Notes under the pieces: model-generated
What the model saw: the letters and a program-made list of their open reading frames with translations, nothing else
The model's database searches: none
Told to the model about the DNA's origin: nothing
Made by a program: the position numbers and the translations under genes
Source of the DNA: Varanus komodoensis
Lineage: Eukaryota > Chordata > Lepidosauria > Squamata > Varanidae
Direction of reading: 5' to 3'
NCBI RefSeq assembly: GCF_004798865.1
Contig: NW_025336348.1
Coordinates: 1,827,527 to 1,891,526 of the forward strand
Length of the DNA: 64,000 bases
Shown: in pieces, positions 36,761 through 47,313 of the stretch
Layout of the letters: each line of letters starts with the position of its first letter
Numbering within the stretch: position 1 is the stretch's first letter

Positions 36761-38309
36761 GGACAGAACATTTGGGTGGGCCTCCATAATAGCCACAGGC
36801 GGCTTGAGGGCACAGAACAGGTGTGGCCAGGCTTGCTCCAGCGAAGAGCCACTTTTGGCGAATGTCAGACATTTCAGAGCTGCGTGTGGGCGCCTGTGGG
36901 CAGCGGTGGTGGGCGGCGGACGGCAAGCGGGTGGCGAGAGGCAACCCGCAACGTGAACGGCTTATGCCTCTGCTGCTGCCCTGCATGCGGCTGCTATTCA
37001 GGGACTCCTCGGCCCTTGCAGGCCCTTCAGTGGCTTCCGGAATGCTGCCGACCAGTGTCCCACGGGAATCTTGCTAGCCCCGGAGCAAACGGCACGGCGC
37101 TAGAAAGGCCTCCCGTCTCACCTGCTCTAGCTCATCTCGTGCCCTCAGTCTGCCCAGCTCTCATAAAATGTGCAGTCTTCTCCACTGGAAATTTATTTGC
37201 ATCCTTTATAATCCATTCATCTCTCCCACGATAAGAAAAAGATCTTGATATCTGCGTTACAGCTCAGTGCTTCAGGATTTGATCCCAGGGAGTCAAATAC
37301 ACCAAGGAAGTCTCTCTCTCTTTCTCTCTCCCTCTCCTTTTTTTTGCTGCAATTTTTCCTTTCCTCTCCAAATCCTCTGGATTTCACAAAGAAGTTTCAA
37401 AAGCAAACACCAGACAGCCAGAGGTGGCTGATTCTTTTCCAGCTGCTGCTTCTTTTTCAAACACCTTCATGCCAATTCTCTTGTCTCCTTACTCCCATAC
37501 TGAATGGCTGATCCATCAGTGTGGGACCTCGGCAACTCATGCAATCTAAAGCCGTTTTCCTGCAGCTTTAAGTTTCTGGATACCTTTGGCACAGACACAA
37601 TACCGAGGTTGGTATCGCCACCACAAAGAGCAATTAATTCTCACCTGCGACATTGTGCAAACATCAACCCCAACCTGTTAGAATCAGCTCTAGTGGGACC
37701 AAATAGCATTTACTGGGTTTTTGACATGCATGATAGAATTTATTAACTTCTGTTGCTTAAATCCTGAGCACAGCTCTGAGTTACAGGCTTTGCAATCCTT
37801 TTGGGAACTGTTTTTTAAACAATTTCAAGTGGAAGAAGAGGATGGAAGTGAACTTAACTCTTAATATTGTAATTCTTTCCCTTCGTGCCATTTCATCTCT
37901 GTAGATGCCCCCTTGCTTGCTTTCTATTCGCATTTCCATCATAACTGGCTGAATGCTTCTCCCTCCTTTTGCGATGGCTGTATATAATACATGTGTATTA
38001 ATTCTGCCTTACACACCATCCATTTATATATTTCTCACTACTTCTCCCCTACATACCACCCGTTTATATATTCTCTTGCAAGGAATTCACGGAGACTTGC
38101 TTAGCCCTTCACCGCTCCCATTTTCTCACAACAACCCTACAAGATAGATGAGGTGAGCAAACCAAAGGTTTTTCTGTACAAGGATTTTAACCCATCCTTT
38201 TGCCAAGGCTTCTCCTTCCAGATACTTCCTCTATATTTCTCCTTTCCCTCCTCTGCCTTTTTCTACGTTCCTTTACAAAAACACTAGGTGGCGCTGTGGT
38301 GTAGCAGGA

Positions 38310-38385
38310 CTGAGCAATGACACTAGGGTTTCATTCAGTGATTCTGGGAAATACCAGAATTTCCCTGGTCAACCCCGCCCCACCG
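38310..38385 (+). repeat. Paired direct repeat, copy 2
   Basis: GAGCAATGACACTAGGGTTT, CATTCAGTGATTCTGGGAAA and AATTTCCCTGGTCAACCCC match the copy at 36.08 kb on the same strand. The family is unknown. Confidence 0.55.
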
Positions 38386-38989
38386 ATGATGGCTGCGTAT
38401 CAAGCACATGCAAGCTAACATGAGGAGTCACAGGCATGCAATAAATGCCTTGCATAGAAAGGCCTATAGCCAGCACGTTCCATAGCCACAGGATGGCTAG
38501 CACCGGGATTTCTAGAGCTCCAGTCCAACACACTAACCACTACCTCACACTGTCTCTCAGATGCCTGTCTCTCCTCTTTCCCCCAGCACAGGTTAAAATA
38601 GGGGGAAGACCAATTTTTGACAAAAACAGTTCTTTCCTTGCACTGATCTTCTGAATCAATTGGCAATACAAAATTCCTACACCATCCTTCAAAGGAGTAG
38701 AGCAAGGAAACCATACATACATGAAGTACATGTATTATATGTACGATGTAATCATGTCTATTTCTGATGTTCGAACGATGAGTGTTGCTGCTTATGTAGC
38801 TCAACCCACACGCAACAGGAAGAGATATGCAGCGAAAACCACAAAGTTTGCAGAAACGCACACAAAAACCCGTCTAGTGGGACACTCCCAATCTAGGGGG
38901 CACAGTGGGGTTCTCCGCTGGAACCACAAAAGGCTGACCTACTGTTTGGGGCAGGGAAGGGCATAGCAGGCGGGAGGGGAACTGGCGCA

Positions 38990-40200
38990 TGCGGAAGAGC
39001 AAGCTGACAGCCACAAGCACGGAGCAGAAATGCTGCACACAACAGCATTTTAACTTCCACGGGAAGCCAATTTCTGCACCGCATCTCGTGCGCCACTGTG
39101 CGCGGCTTCTCCTGCGTGTGCTGCACAAGCAGATCAGGAGAAGGTACAGCAAGACTTAGTCGTCTGAATGACGCTCGATTCCACCATGCTTGGGGACTGG
39201 GCAGCGGGGTGCTTGCAGGACCTTCTTCTGGAGCAAGGTGCCCAGGGTTGCATCCTGAGTCAAGGCAAACAACTGCCACAAGTCCCCCATGCTGTCCATG
39301 GCATTTCCTGCTCCAAAAAGGACCAGCGTGGCCAGCCCTCCACGAAGCAAGCAGCCACACGAGGGGTTCTCTTGGGCGGGGGGGGCACAGCAACAATTTG
39401 TCAGAGGATGGAGCTGGATGTGCTGGCTGGCCTGGCTAGCACCTGGCCCAACCTGCCACCCGCCGGTAGAGCAGACGATGCTCTCCCATCAACAGCTCTG
39501 AAGACCTGATGGCCGGCCAGGGCAGCTTGCACACATGCTGTGGCAGAGGGGATCGTGCTGCCCATCGCAGGGGATCAGAAAGGCCATGTGGGCTACTCAT
39601 TGTACTTGCACCCCACCGTTTTTTCCCTTCCAAGGAACCGAAGATGGCTTTGCTATGCCTTCTCCTCTCGATCATGCCGAGCTAGATGGGACCCAGGTAC
39701 GAAGCAGGTGCACCCAGTTCCTAAACTCCACCTGGCGCTCCCCCACTCCCTCTCCGCTCTATGCATCGCCCAAGCCTCTTCCCCAGCCCGGCCTTGCCAA
39801 CCCGTGAAGGCCGCGGGCCTCTCTGTTCGGACAAACGAGCTGTGAGCTCTTGGAGCGCCAAGCCGGGCTGGCACAACACGCCTGCTCCCCGCAGCGAAGG
39901 GCAGCCTGTGCCATCACGCACCTTCCCACCAGAGCCGAGCCCTCTCCCCCTGCGCCTGCGCAGCTCAGCCGCCCAGCCCTTACCTGGGTTGCCATTCTGG
40001 GCAGCTGTCGGAAGCCCCCGTGCTGCGGACGATGCCACGCTGGAGTACCTGGCAAGGTTCTCTTGGCACCTGCTACAGGTGCTGGAGGAGGGCCCACCTG
40101 GAGGGGGAGCAGGGGGCGGTACAATCCGTCGTTCCTCCGCCTCCCCAAGGCAGGTGCGTGACGCTCAATGCCAAAGGACTGCAAAAGTGCAGCACAGGTA
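38990..40200. other. GC-rich block within BCAT1 intron 1
   Basis: The sequence is clearly richer in G+C and CpG than its surroundings, with long open frames on both strands, as GC-rich DNA gives by chance. I recognise no protein in any frame. It could hold an alternative first exon of BCAT1, an enhancer or simply GC-rich repeat. No evidence decides. Confidence 0.4.
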
Positions 40201-42040
40201 GGAGTGCCCAGATTTGTAAAAGACCCCCCCCCCCAAATATTTAGGACCCTCTCACAGCTATCTTTAAAGTGGGGAAAATGCTATCAAAAATGCTGACTTG
40301 CCCACTGAGGATTGAAACATCTTTAATGCACATGTGAGGCTGACTGTTGGGTGGTGGGAAGAGAGACTGGGAAGCTGGGAATGGGGGGACGGAATGGAGT
40401 ATTCCAGAAGAGGGCATGGCTGGCTGGCTGGCTGGCTAGCGCCCTGCACTGCAATGCTTTGTAGCAGGTCCTACTTCTGCAAAGCACTGCATGTAGACTG
40501 CACTCCAAGTTGTTCTCTTTCCCCCCTCATTCTGCTTCTGCGGCCCTCTAGTGCAGTCCAAACTGCCGAAATAGACCAGCCTGAGGTTTGTCTGGCTGTT
40601 TGTTGTAGCTTAGACAGGAAAGGGTGGGAGCGGGAGAGGGAGAGACAGCTGCAGCTCCTTAATACCTGTCAAACAGCAGACCACGGCACAGCCATTTTAC
40701 TTCTTGTAAGGGGAAACCCCAACTGCATCTGTGGCAGCAAAGTAAGTCCCTCTGAGGAGCAGACGCCACGGAAACCGAGCCAGGGCCACAGGCAGGCCTT
40801 TCGCCTCCCACCATGTCCCATCTTCCCCGTGATACAACAGACTGCCCAGGTTTGGCATGCAGCTCCATCACGCAACTTTGCCGTGAGCTTTACGCCAGCG
40901 GTCAGTTCCAACATGGATGTTGGCACGCTCCGGGGGATCCTAACCTCTTGCTGAAGCCTGCCCCAGGGGCATTGCAGCCTCTTCCGTCTAGTCTCTCAAC
41001 CTCAGCCTCACGCTGGAGGGTTAAACAATCTACCCAGTGCAGCTGTGGCAAAGAAGGGCTTCCCCTCCAGCTCAACCAGCAGAAGGAAATCTATGAAAGG
41101 AAGCAGGGTCTGAAGCACATCTGTTAGAAGAGCGTAGCTGGCAGAGAAGCCAGGAAAAAGCAGACTGGCAAGAGGTCACGTCAAGAGGGGCACTGAGCTC
41201 AAATCTTCCATCCAGTCCAACGCTGCCCATCTCCAGTCATTGCAATCCATCACCAGGGAGTCCTTTCCTGCCTGTCGGTCCGATTGGAAGCATGCAAAGG
41301 GATGGCAAAGCCACGATCTATAAATAAACTCCTGGGACCTGCGCATGCAGCACCCAAAAACAACCACGCAGACCCCGCATTCACGCACCCGCAACTGCCC
41401 TACACGGGGACGCACAACCTGCCCTCCCCCACCCGAAACCCCCTTGAATCTCCCAGTCAGAACTAGAAATTTCTCTCATGCATGGTTCCATTTTAGCATT
41501 TCTATTGCTACATTTGGGCGGGGGAGGGGGAGAGGGCCTCGACTGCCTGCAAAAACACAAAGGCCACGTTTTTAAGACATGCCATTTGTCGGGCAGAGGT
41601 GGGGAGATTTACCCCTTCAAACGCCACGACAACCTTTCAACACACACGCACACACACCTTTTAAGAACCTCCAAGATACGAAATGCTGTCCACCAATAGC
41701 TACATAAAAATATTTTTCCCGCTCCTAAAGGGCAATGATAAAAATCAAAATACACATTGCCCCCTCCCGTTTTACTCCTCTTCACTGCTAATCCGTATGG
41801 ACTGGCGAAGAGCCCTATCTGAACGCTATGACAGAGCGGAGGGTCTCCCCTGGACATGGAAATCGGCTTCGACAAGGTCCCTGCAGCCCAGCGGCGATAT
41901 TCCCAATAACGAGGCTGCTTTTGCCAGTGGCATCTTCTCCCCTCCCTCGCGAACGTGTCCGGGTTCCTTGGGGTCACGGTGCGTGCACTAAGCGCCCCGC
42001 ACGATGCGGACTGCAGATCAGGAGGTTTGCAGACTCTTAC

Positions 42041-42046
42041 CTTCAT
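42041..42046 (-). CDS. BCAT1: BCAT1 coding exon 1 (start codon, Met-Lys)
   Basis: The start of BCAT1 is split so that the first coding exon carries only ATG AAG, as I remember for the human gene. Here ATGAAG is followed directly by the donor GTAAGAG on the minus strand, inside a CpG island, in phase 0 with exon 2. The 5' UTR runs from 42047 upward into the island for an unknown distance. The transcription start cannot be fixed from sequence. Only six coding bases support this, but the exact ATGAAG-GTAAG arrangement in the only strong CpG island upstream of exon 2 makes it likely. An alternative first exon further inside intron 1 remains possible. Confidence 0.85.
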
Positions 42047-42351
42047 CGTGTTGCCAAAAGCACCCCCACTTAGGGGAAAAAATAATCTTAAAAGCCGGCG
42101 GGAAAGGAGGGGGTTCTCCTTGCGCCTTCTTCGACGGATCTCTCTGCACGGCTGCGAAGACCGGGCACGATTCTCCTTTTACCCTCTCACTCTCTTTCTC
42201 TCTCTCGCCCCGCCACCAAAGCCCCCGGAAGAAAAAGCCCGAAAAGCAGCCCGGTGAGAAGAAAGCACCCCTTCTGGGACGCGCTGCAACCCCGCTCAGG
42301 ATGAACGCGGCTCCTCGGGCGGCGAGCGGCGCCTGACCACTGCTCGCTGCG

Positions 42352-42360
42352 ATTGCATCA
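42352..42360 (-). promoter_or_regulatory. C/EBP-ATF response element (ATF4 site) upstream of BCAT1
   Basis: The minus strand reads TGATGCAAT, an exact match to the composite C/EBP-ATF (amino-acid response) consensus TGATGNAAN. It lies about 306 bases upstream of the BCAT1 ATG within the CpG island. ATF4 induces many amino-acid metabolism genes on amino-acid shortage, and BCAT1 has been reported as responsive to this pathway. Binding here is inference. A nine-base match occurs by chance about once in several tens of kilobases, so position carries much of the weight. Confidence 0.5.
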
Positions 42361-42389
42361 CGGGCAGGAAGGCGCGCTGCCCGCCGTTG

Positions 42390-42403
42390 CCGCCAGGGGG
42401 AGC
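42390..42403 (+). promoter_or_regulatory. CTCF-like motif in the BCAT1 CpG island
   Basis: CCGCCAGGGGGAGC matches the CTCF core CCASYAGRKGGCRS at 12 of 14 positions by eye. It lies about 345 bases upstream of the BCAT1 start codon. CTCF sites are common at promoters and domain borders. Occupancy is unknown. Confidence 0.4.
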
Positions 42404-42499
42404 AGGAGCGAAAGTGCTCCGGACGCCTCGCGCGGCGGGGCTGGCAGGGGCGGCGGGTCCACGTTGCAGCGGAGCTTCCAAAATGCTCTCTGTTGCAGC

Positions 42500-42706
42500 A
42501 TGCGGAAGACGGCCCGGATGCTCGTTCTCTTCCTCCTCCTCCTCCTCCTCCTCGTTCGGCTTCAGCATATGCCCAAGGGCAGATGCTTCTCACGGTGCGC
42601 GCTTCCTACAGAGGCCTTTCTTCAGGCAGGCTTGCTCGGGCTTGCCATTCAAGGTGCGATCCTAGGATATTTTAGGCAGAAAAATAAAAAAAGCCCTACA
42701 ACATAG
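42500..42706 (+). other. Small divergent open frame with signal-like N-terminus, probably chance
   Basis: An ATG opens 68 codons divergent from BCAT1. The start MRKTARMLVLF runs into a Leu tract coded by the CTC repeat, then RLQHMPKGRCFSRCALPTEA. It looks like a signal peptide only because the trinucleotide repeat encodes leucine. No family is recognised and the rest reads into ordinary intergenic sequence. Confidence 0.15.
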
Positions 42707-43054
42707 CGTTCCCTAGTCCACCTGCTGTTCAGAACATATCGCTCCAGGAAGAGATCTGCAGGTCTAGAAACTTGTTGCACTTTTGGTGATCTTGAAGTTG
42801 GCCTAACCAAAACGTTACAGTGGATGAATTTTTATTTTTTCCTCTGATGGCATTTTTAACGTTAGGTTCTAAACATTCGAAAGTATATTGCGTCTGCATG
42901 CAAGTCAATGGAGTGCAAGGTTTACACATGGATGCAAACTTTCCATCTGGGCTGAGAGATGTGGTGAAGAAAAGAATCCTAGGAGTAGTTGGACAGAATA
43001 TTGATCAGGAATGCTTGAGACTATAGGATTGTTCTTTTTAAAGATGGCATCCTA

Positions 43055-43300
43055 TTGTGGTTAGGTGTTATCAAGTCATCTCCGACTTGTGGCCACTCTG
43101 AAGGAAGGGGCTCCAAAATGTTCCATTCATGACACCTCTGCTCAGCTCTTGCTAACTCAAGGTGGTGGCCTCCTTTATGGGATTGAGCCATCTCATCTTT
43201 GGTCTTCCAATCTTCTCCTGCCTTCCACTTTTCCTAGCATAATGGCCTATCATTTATTAATGCTACGTCCTAGCATTATTTAGGATTTCCCCCTAAGTGT
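43055..43300 (-). mobile_element. RTE/BovB-like LINE 3' end fragment
   Basis: The plus strand has TTAGGTGTTATCAAGTCATC, TCCGACTTGTGGCC, TCCTTTATGGGATTGAGCCA and TCTTGGTC-type phrases shared with the 3' ends at 8.6, 9.67 and 11.4 kb. It lies just upstream of the BCAT1 promoter. Confidence 0.6.
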
Positions 43301-43439
43301 GTTGACAGTGATAGGTTGTGTGTTTGGGGGATTTGGAGCTGGAAATCCAAATCCACCCCAGTATTAATAGTTGACTGAATGCAGGATTGTCCTGAGTGAC
43401 TTTGTACATGCGCAGGATTGTGCCTGAACCAGAACTCAT

Positions 43440-43755
43440 TGTGATGATCCTTCCATTCTATTGTCTCTGTTGCTTTATTAACGGTTATTTTAAGCAGTGA
43501 TTTCTAATTGGTGTATTTTAAGTGGTAGTGTTTGAATTGTTATTAGGTAAAACTGTTTATTTTCCCAATATTTGAACAGTTAATTGGTTTTATCCTTGTT
43601 TTTATCATCATTTGTTGGATGCAGTGTGTTGTGTGTTGTTTGTTGTATATGGTTGGGTTTGTTTTGTTTTGTTTTTTGTTCTTTGTAAGCCATCCAGAGA
43701 CTTTTAGTATTGGGACTGCATATAAAAACTTTAAATAAACAAACAAACCATTTCA
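43440..43755 (+). mobile_element. L2/CR1-type LINE 3' tail
   Basis: The T-rich stretch ends in TTGTAAGCCATCCAGAGACT, TTTTAGTATTGGGACTGCAT and ATAAAAACTTTAAATAAACA. This is the standard end (GTAAACCACCCAGAGAGCTT, GGGCGGTATAGAAAT) of L2/CR1-type elements. It holds TTTTG microsatellite units. Confidence 0.6.
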
Positions 43756-44235
43756 GGATTTTAGTATGTTAAGTGGTATATAACATTAACATTAAAATAT
43801 GCTGCCCTTTCTCAAGGTTAAGTCTGCAATCCAGTGCCTGTGTTCCTGCAAGCATAGTGGTGCAGCTAGGAATGCAATGCTGGGCATGTTTAGAGAGCAA
43901 AATGATGATTGTTGTAGAATTTTTTTCTACTTAAACATGCAAAGGATCATATTCTACTGGATGTTAGGACTTGGATGTAATGGTTGTGTTAGCCCAGCCT
44001 CCTTCAGATATTGTATGCACAGAATTAATATTTATCTTCCCTGCTGCTCCACTTTATACTTGGGACCTCTTAAACATTCCAGGTTTGCTTTAGAGCAATA
44101 CAAACAAGAATGAGTTCCTCACTTCTGATAAAAAGAAAAAGAAATGGTTCGAAGCAGTCGCACATTTGAAATACTTAAAATCAGACTGCAGGAATACAAT
44201 GGAAATCATTTTCATTGCACGGCTAGTCAACACTG

Positions 44236-44440
44236 AGAGCCAGTGTGGATTAGTGGTGAAGAGTGCGGGACTGGGACTCAGGCGATCTGGGTTCTGGTCC
44301 CCGCTCAGCCATGGAGCCAACTGGGCGACACTGGGTCAGTCCCAGCCTCTCAGCGCAACCAACCTCACATGGTTGAGGAGGAGAATTATGGAAGCCCCCT
44401 TGGGTTCCTTGAAAGGAAAAACGGTGAGAGATGCTAATAA
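44236..44440 (+). mobile_element. tRNA-headed SINE
   Basis: GAGAGCCAGTGTGGATTAGT, GAGTGCGGGACTGGGACTCA, CCCCGCTCAGCCATGGAGCC and TGGGTCAGTCCCAGCCTCTC are shared almost word for word with the copies at 35.48 and 47.31 kb. The 3' end is shortened after CCTTGGGTTCCTTGAAAGGA. Confidence 0.8.
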
Positions 44441-44844
44441 TCACATTGATGGTGGAATAAGCACCATTCCTGTTGTAAAAAAAAGGATTGTAAATTTTAA
44501 AAACATGAATACAGTGGGCCTCTTTAAAGCTTCCCATCCCTTGACTGTTAAATATTTTAAAATCTTAAAATATTTAAATTCTTATTTCATTTTTGGAAAG
44601 AAAAGCCTGCCATGTTGGTGTTAGTACCAGTCCAGTTTCCCGTCTTCATAACCTGTCACCCCCGGAATGATCATTTAGAGATCCCCTGGGCTCCAGAACC
44701 CATCACCAGTGTCCAGTCCTAGCTGGAGTACTGTGTGAGCCAACCCCATGGAATGCTGGTTACATCATCAGACTGCCACCATCTTGAATATTCCAGCTGC
44801 AACTGTGCTTGGTTGTGTTATTTGAACCTGGCAGGGATGGACCA

Positions 44845-45290
44845 GTTTGAACCAGTAGTTTTCAACCGTTCCACAGCTGGGGACCGGCGAAAACAGGAAA
44901 ACCGCCTTGGGGACCCCGGAGGCAGAAACAAAAAGCACCATACACTATACACATACAAAAAGCAGCTTACACAGATGTGCATTGTTTCCAAACATAATAT
45001 CAAAACTTCTCCAAAACAACCAGAAACTGAGCAACAAAAATGCCAATAAAAGAAAAAAATACCAAACTTGGTGCAGCGTGGTTCCCAGCCGGCTCCATCT
45101 CTCCCCTCCTTGCCCGCTGCCCCCCGGTGGCACCGGCACACCCCCCACAAATGTGATGGCAATCAAGGAAGAGGTGGCCCCTGCACTGGTCCACAGCAAG
45201 TGGGATATGGTCCCGCCACAGACTGGCAGGGAATCTCTCATGGATTGGTGCCAGTCCACAGACTGGTGGTTGAAAACCACTGGTTTAAAT
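44845..45290. mobile_element. Non-autonomous hAT-like DNA transposon (first of two)
   Basis: The element spans 44853-45282 (430 bases). Its ends CAGTAGTTTTCAACC and GGTTGAAAACCACTG are inverted repeats with one mismatch. Flanking eight-base sites GTTTGAAC and GTTTAAAT agree at six of eight positions, as expected for an old hAT target duplication. The inside (GGGGACCGG start, CCAGTCCACAGACTGG end) also pairs. No transposase frame remains. Confidence 0.75.
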
Positions 45291-45345
45291 AACCTAAAAT
45301 AGGCCACATTCCGGTTCCTCATGGAATACTCCACAATCCACTGTG

Positions 45346-46075
45346 GCTTAAATCAGGGGTTGGCAACCTTTAACACTCAAAGAGCCATTTGGACCCGTTT
45401 CCCACACAAAATAAAACACTGGGAGCCACAAAACCCTTCTGACATCTAAAATGAAGATGACACTGCATATATCGTTTTTTACCTTAATGCTATATATGTC
45501 TTCATTATGATTTAGCTGCAGCTCTTGTTCAGTCACTAAAAGTTTTAATCTTACATTATAAACTAGTAGGACTCCTTTCATATATTTTGAATAGGAGAAC
45601 AGCTTCCTGCAGAGTCAAAGTGAGTGCTAAAGGGCTGCGTGCATCAAACAGGAAACCCCATAAGTTCGTCAGCAGTAAAAGCAAATTGTTTGGTTTTCTT
45701 CAGAAACTTTTCTTCGATTTATCCATGGTTGGCCTGGGGGGAGGGGGAAGCTCAGAAAATGGCCTGATATAGGTGTGTTTAGTGACTGATTAGCAGATAA
45801 ACAGTCAAGTGCTGTGAATTGTGACAGGCCCCAAGCACAGCTTTTAACATTCAGATGAAGGAGATTACATTGGGACAGAGAGAGAGCCTGCAGGAAGCTT
45901 GTTTAGCAGAGGAAAGTAGGGATTTACTTAACTAGCTAGCCCTGTTTTCCTGAGTGGAGCTTCGAGCAGATCAGCGGCTGTGCCTGCACATGTTTTGAGC
46001 GACGGAGCCGCAGCAGAGGGGTTCAAGAGCCACGTGCGGCTCCGGAGCCGCGGGTTGCCAACCCCTGGCTTAAAT
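45346..46075. mobile_element. Non-autonomous hAT-like DNA transposon (second) with perfect target duplication
   Basis: The element spans 45354-46067 (714 bases). Its ends CAGGGGTTGGCAACC and GGTTGCCAACCCCTG are perfect 15-base inverted repeats, and the eight-base flanks GCTTAAAT are identical. Subterminal AAAGAGCCATTTGG and CAAGAGCCACGTGCGGCTCC extend the symmetry. No intact transposase is seen; it is probably an internally deleted derivative. The intact ends and duplication suggest a younger insertion than the one at 44.85 kb. Confidence 0.85.
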
Positions 46076-46179
46076 AAACCATAAATACCCAATGTAGTTG
46101 CTCCCATCAAGCCCACAAATAACCTTAGTGTCTTCAAAGGCCTCAGCTGAGAGGGCTGGCTTGACATGGCAGTGGAAGG

Positions 46180-46750
46180 ATGGCAGAGATGATGTCAGAG
46201 GGCCTTAATGGGGGGATAATTCCACAGCAGGGGGCCAGTACTGAGAAGACCCCTTTATTGCAGCCCTCCTAGTCTCTCTCAGAAGTGGCACTCAGAGGAA
46301 GGCCTCAGATGCGGATTGCAAAGCAAAACAAAACTAGTTAAGATTAGTAATGCTGCTTATGTGACTCCTAGTCAGTGCTCCTGCCCCAAGGAACTGGTTT
46401 TTGGGAACTGGGGCTGCTGAGTGATCCTGTCTGTGGTGAGGTGGTTGAAGACCTAGGATCAGCCATTCTCAGTTGTGGCCTTTGGAACGATTTTCATTGT
46501 TTTAGTGCCAGGTGAAGACTCTCCCACCGTCAGACTTCTGTGTCTTCCTTTCGGCCTTCAAGTTGAAAATTGTTCCAGCATTTTATGTTGCTCCATCACG
46601 TGTTCTTTTCCTTTTTTAATTTGTTTTGTTTTGCTGGATACATTAGCATGGGGGTTGTTTCCTTCTCATTGAACAATTGTACTGATTGCTGTTAAGTGCT
46701 CAGGTGCACTGAAAAAGCAGGATGAAACGTTTGAAAAATAAAATTTTAAA
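46180..46750 (+). mobile_element. LINE-like 3' region (L2/CR1-type), degraded
   Basis: GGGGGATAATTCCACAGCAG then GGGCCAGTACTGAGAAGACC, later CATTCTCAGTTGTGGCCTTT, GGAACGATTTTCATTG and a T-rich run up to GCACTGAAAAAGCAGG and AATAAAATTTTAAA. I know this phrase series from squamate L2/CR1-type repeats. Family uncertain. Confidence 0.4.
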
Positions 46751-47134
46751 ATGTGCACAACTCCAACAAGTCTCACTGGAATTCTAAAACATCTGAATTG
46801 GTGCAAAAATGCCGTTTTTGCTCTTCTGCCATTTGGCAAGTAACCATTTGCAATTTTGAAATCATCGAAATCATTATGCAAAACCTCTTTCCTTTTTCCT
46901 TTCCTTTCCTTTCTTTCCTTTCCCTTTGTTTTCTAAGCAGCATCAGCCTTTAACAGTACACAAAGCAATGTACAAGGAAATAATTGCAAGATCAAAGAGG
47001 CAAGAGTAAGGGTTGCCATGGAAATGTTCAAATTAATAAGCCAGCAGTAAATAATGCTAGAATCTATTTGCTAAACAGCTTGCCAGCTTCTAAGAATAAT
47101 TTAGCAGCCAGCCAGATTATTTCAAGCTAGGGCA

Positions 47135-47275
47135 AAGGTCTGCAGCCCACTGCCCTCTGGATACTTCCAGATCCCATCAGCCCCAGCCTGCACGGCCAGT
47201 GGTCAGGAAAGCCAATTTGTGACCCACAAATTCTGGCAGCCTCTAGGTTGGAAATGGCTGCTGGGTTAGCCACAT
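47135..47275. repeat. Fold-back repeat, further copy
   Basis: CTGGATACTTCCAGATCCCA, TCAGCCCCAGCCTGCACGGC and CCAGTGGTCAGGAAAGCC follow the order of the family at 31.07 kb in reverse. Confidence 0.4.
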
Positions 47276-47313
47276 CTTTCCTGCTTCTCAGGCCTTGGGT
47301 GGCCAATTACACA

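Larger units (their letters stand above)
19322..42040 (-). other. BCAT1: BCAT1 intron 1
   Basis: This 22.7-kb intron separates the Met-Lys exon from exon 2. Long first introns are usual for BCAT1. It contains CR1-type and SINE remains, a diverged direct duplication at 23.2-24.5 kb, an assembly gap, several copies of an inverted-repeat family between 27.6 and 32.0 kb, an RTE tail at 36.6 kb and GC-rich blocks at 36.85-37.1 and 39.0-40.2 kb. No other gene is supported. The stretches 28.9-30.9, 32.2-33.5 and 40.3-41.9 kb show nothing that I recognise. Confidence 0.7.
41930..42620 (-). promoter_or_regulatory. BCAT1: CpG-island promoter and 5' UTR of BCAT1
   Basis: The stretch is rich in CpG dinucleotides (densest about 42290-42510) in a window that is otherwise CpG-poor. 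It surrounds the BCAT1 start codon and should hold the core promoter and 5' UTR. I see no convincing TATA box, which is usual for island promoters. A CTC trinucleotide run lies at about 42531-42553. Candidate regulatory motifs inside are listed separately. The edges were judged by eye. Confidence 0.8.

Noticed and set aside
38893-40201. Several 100-167-codon open frames in GC-rich DNA
   Set aside because: Frames overlap on both strands with Ala, Pro, Gly and Arg bias typical of GC-rich noncoding DNA. The block itself is kept as a feature without a coding claim.
42018-42593. 191-codon minus-strand frame through the BCAT1 5' region
   Set aside because: It runs antisense to nothing and overlaps the CpG island and the known start exon in another frame. 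Arg/Ala/Pro-rich content is that of CpG-island DNA.
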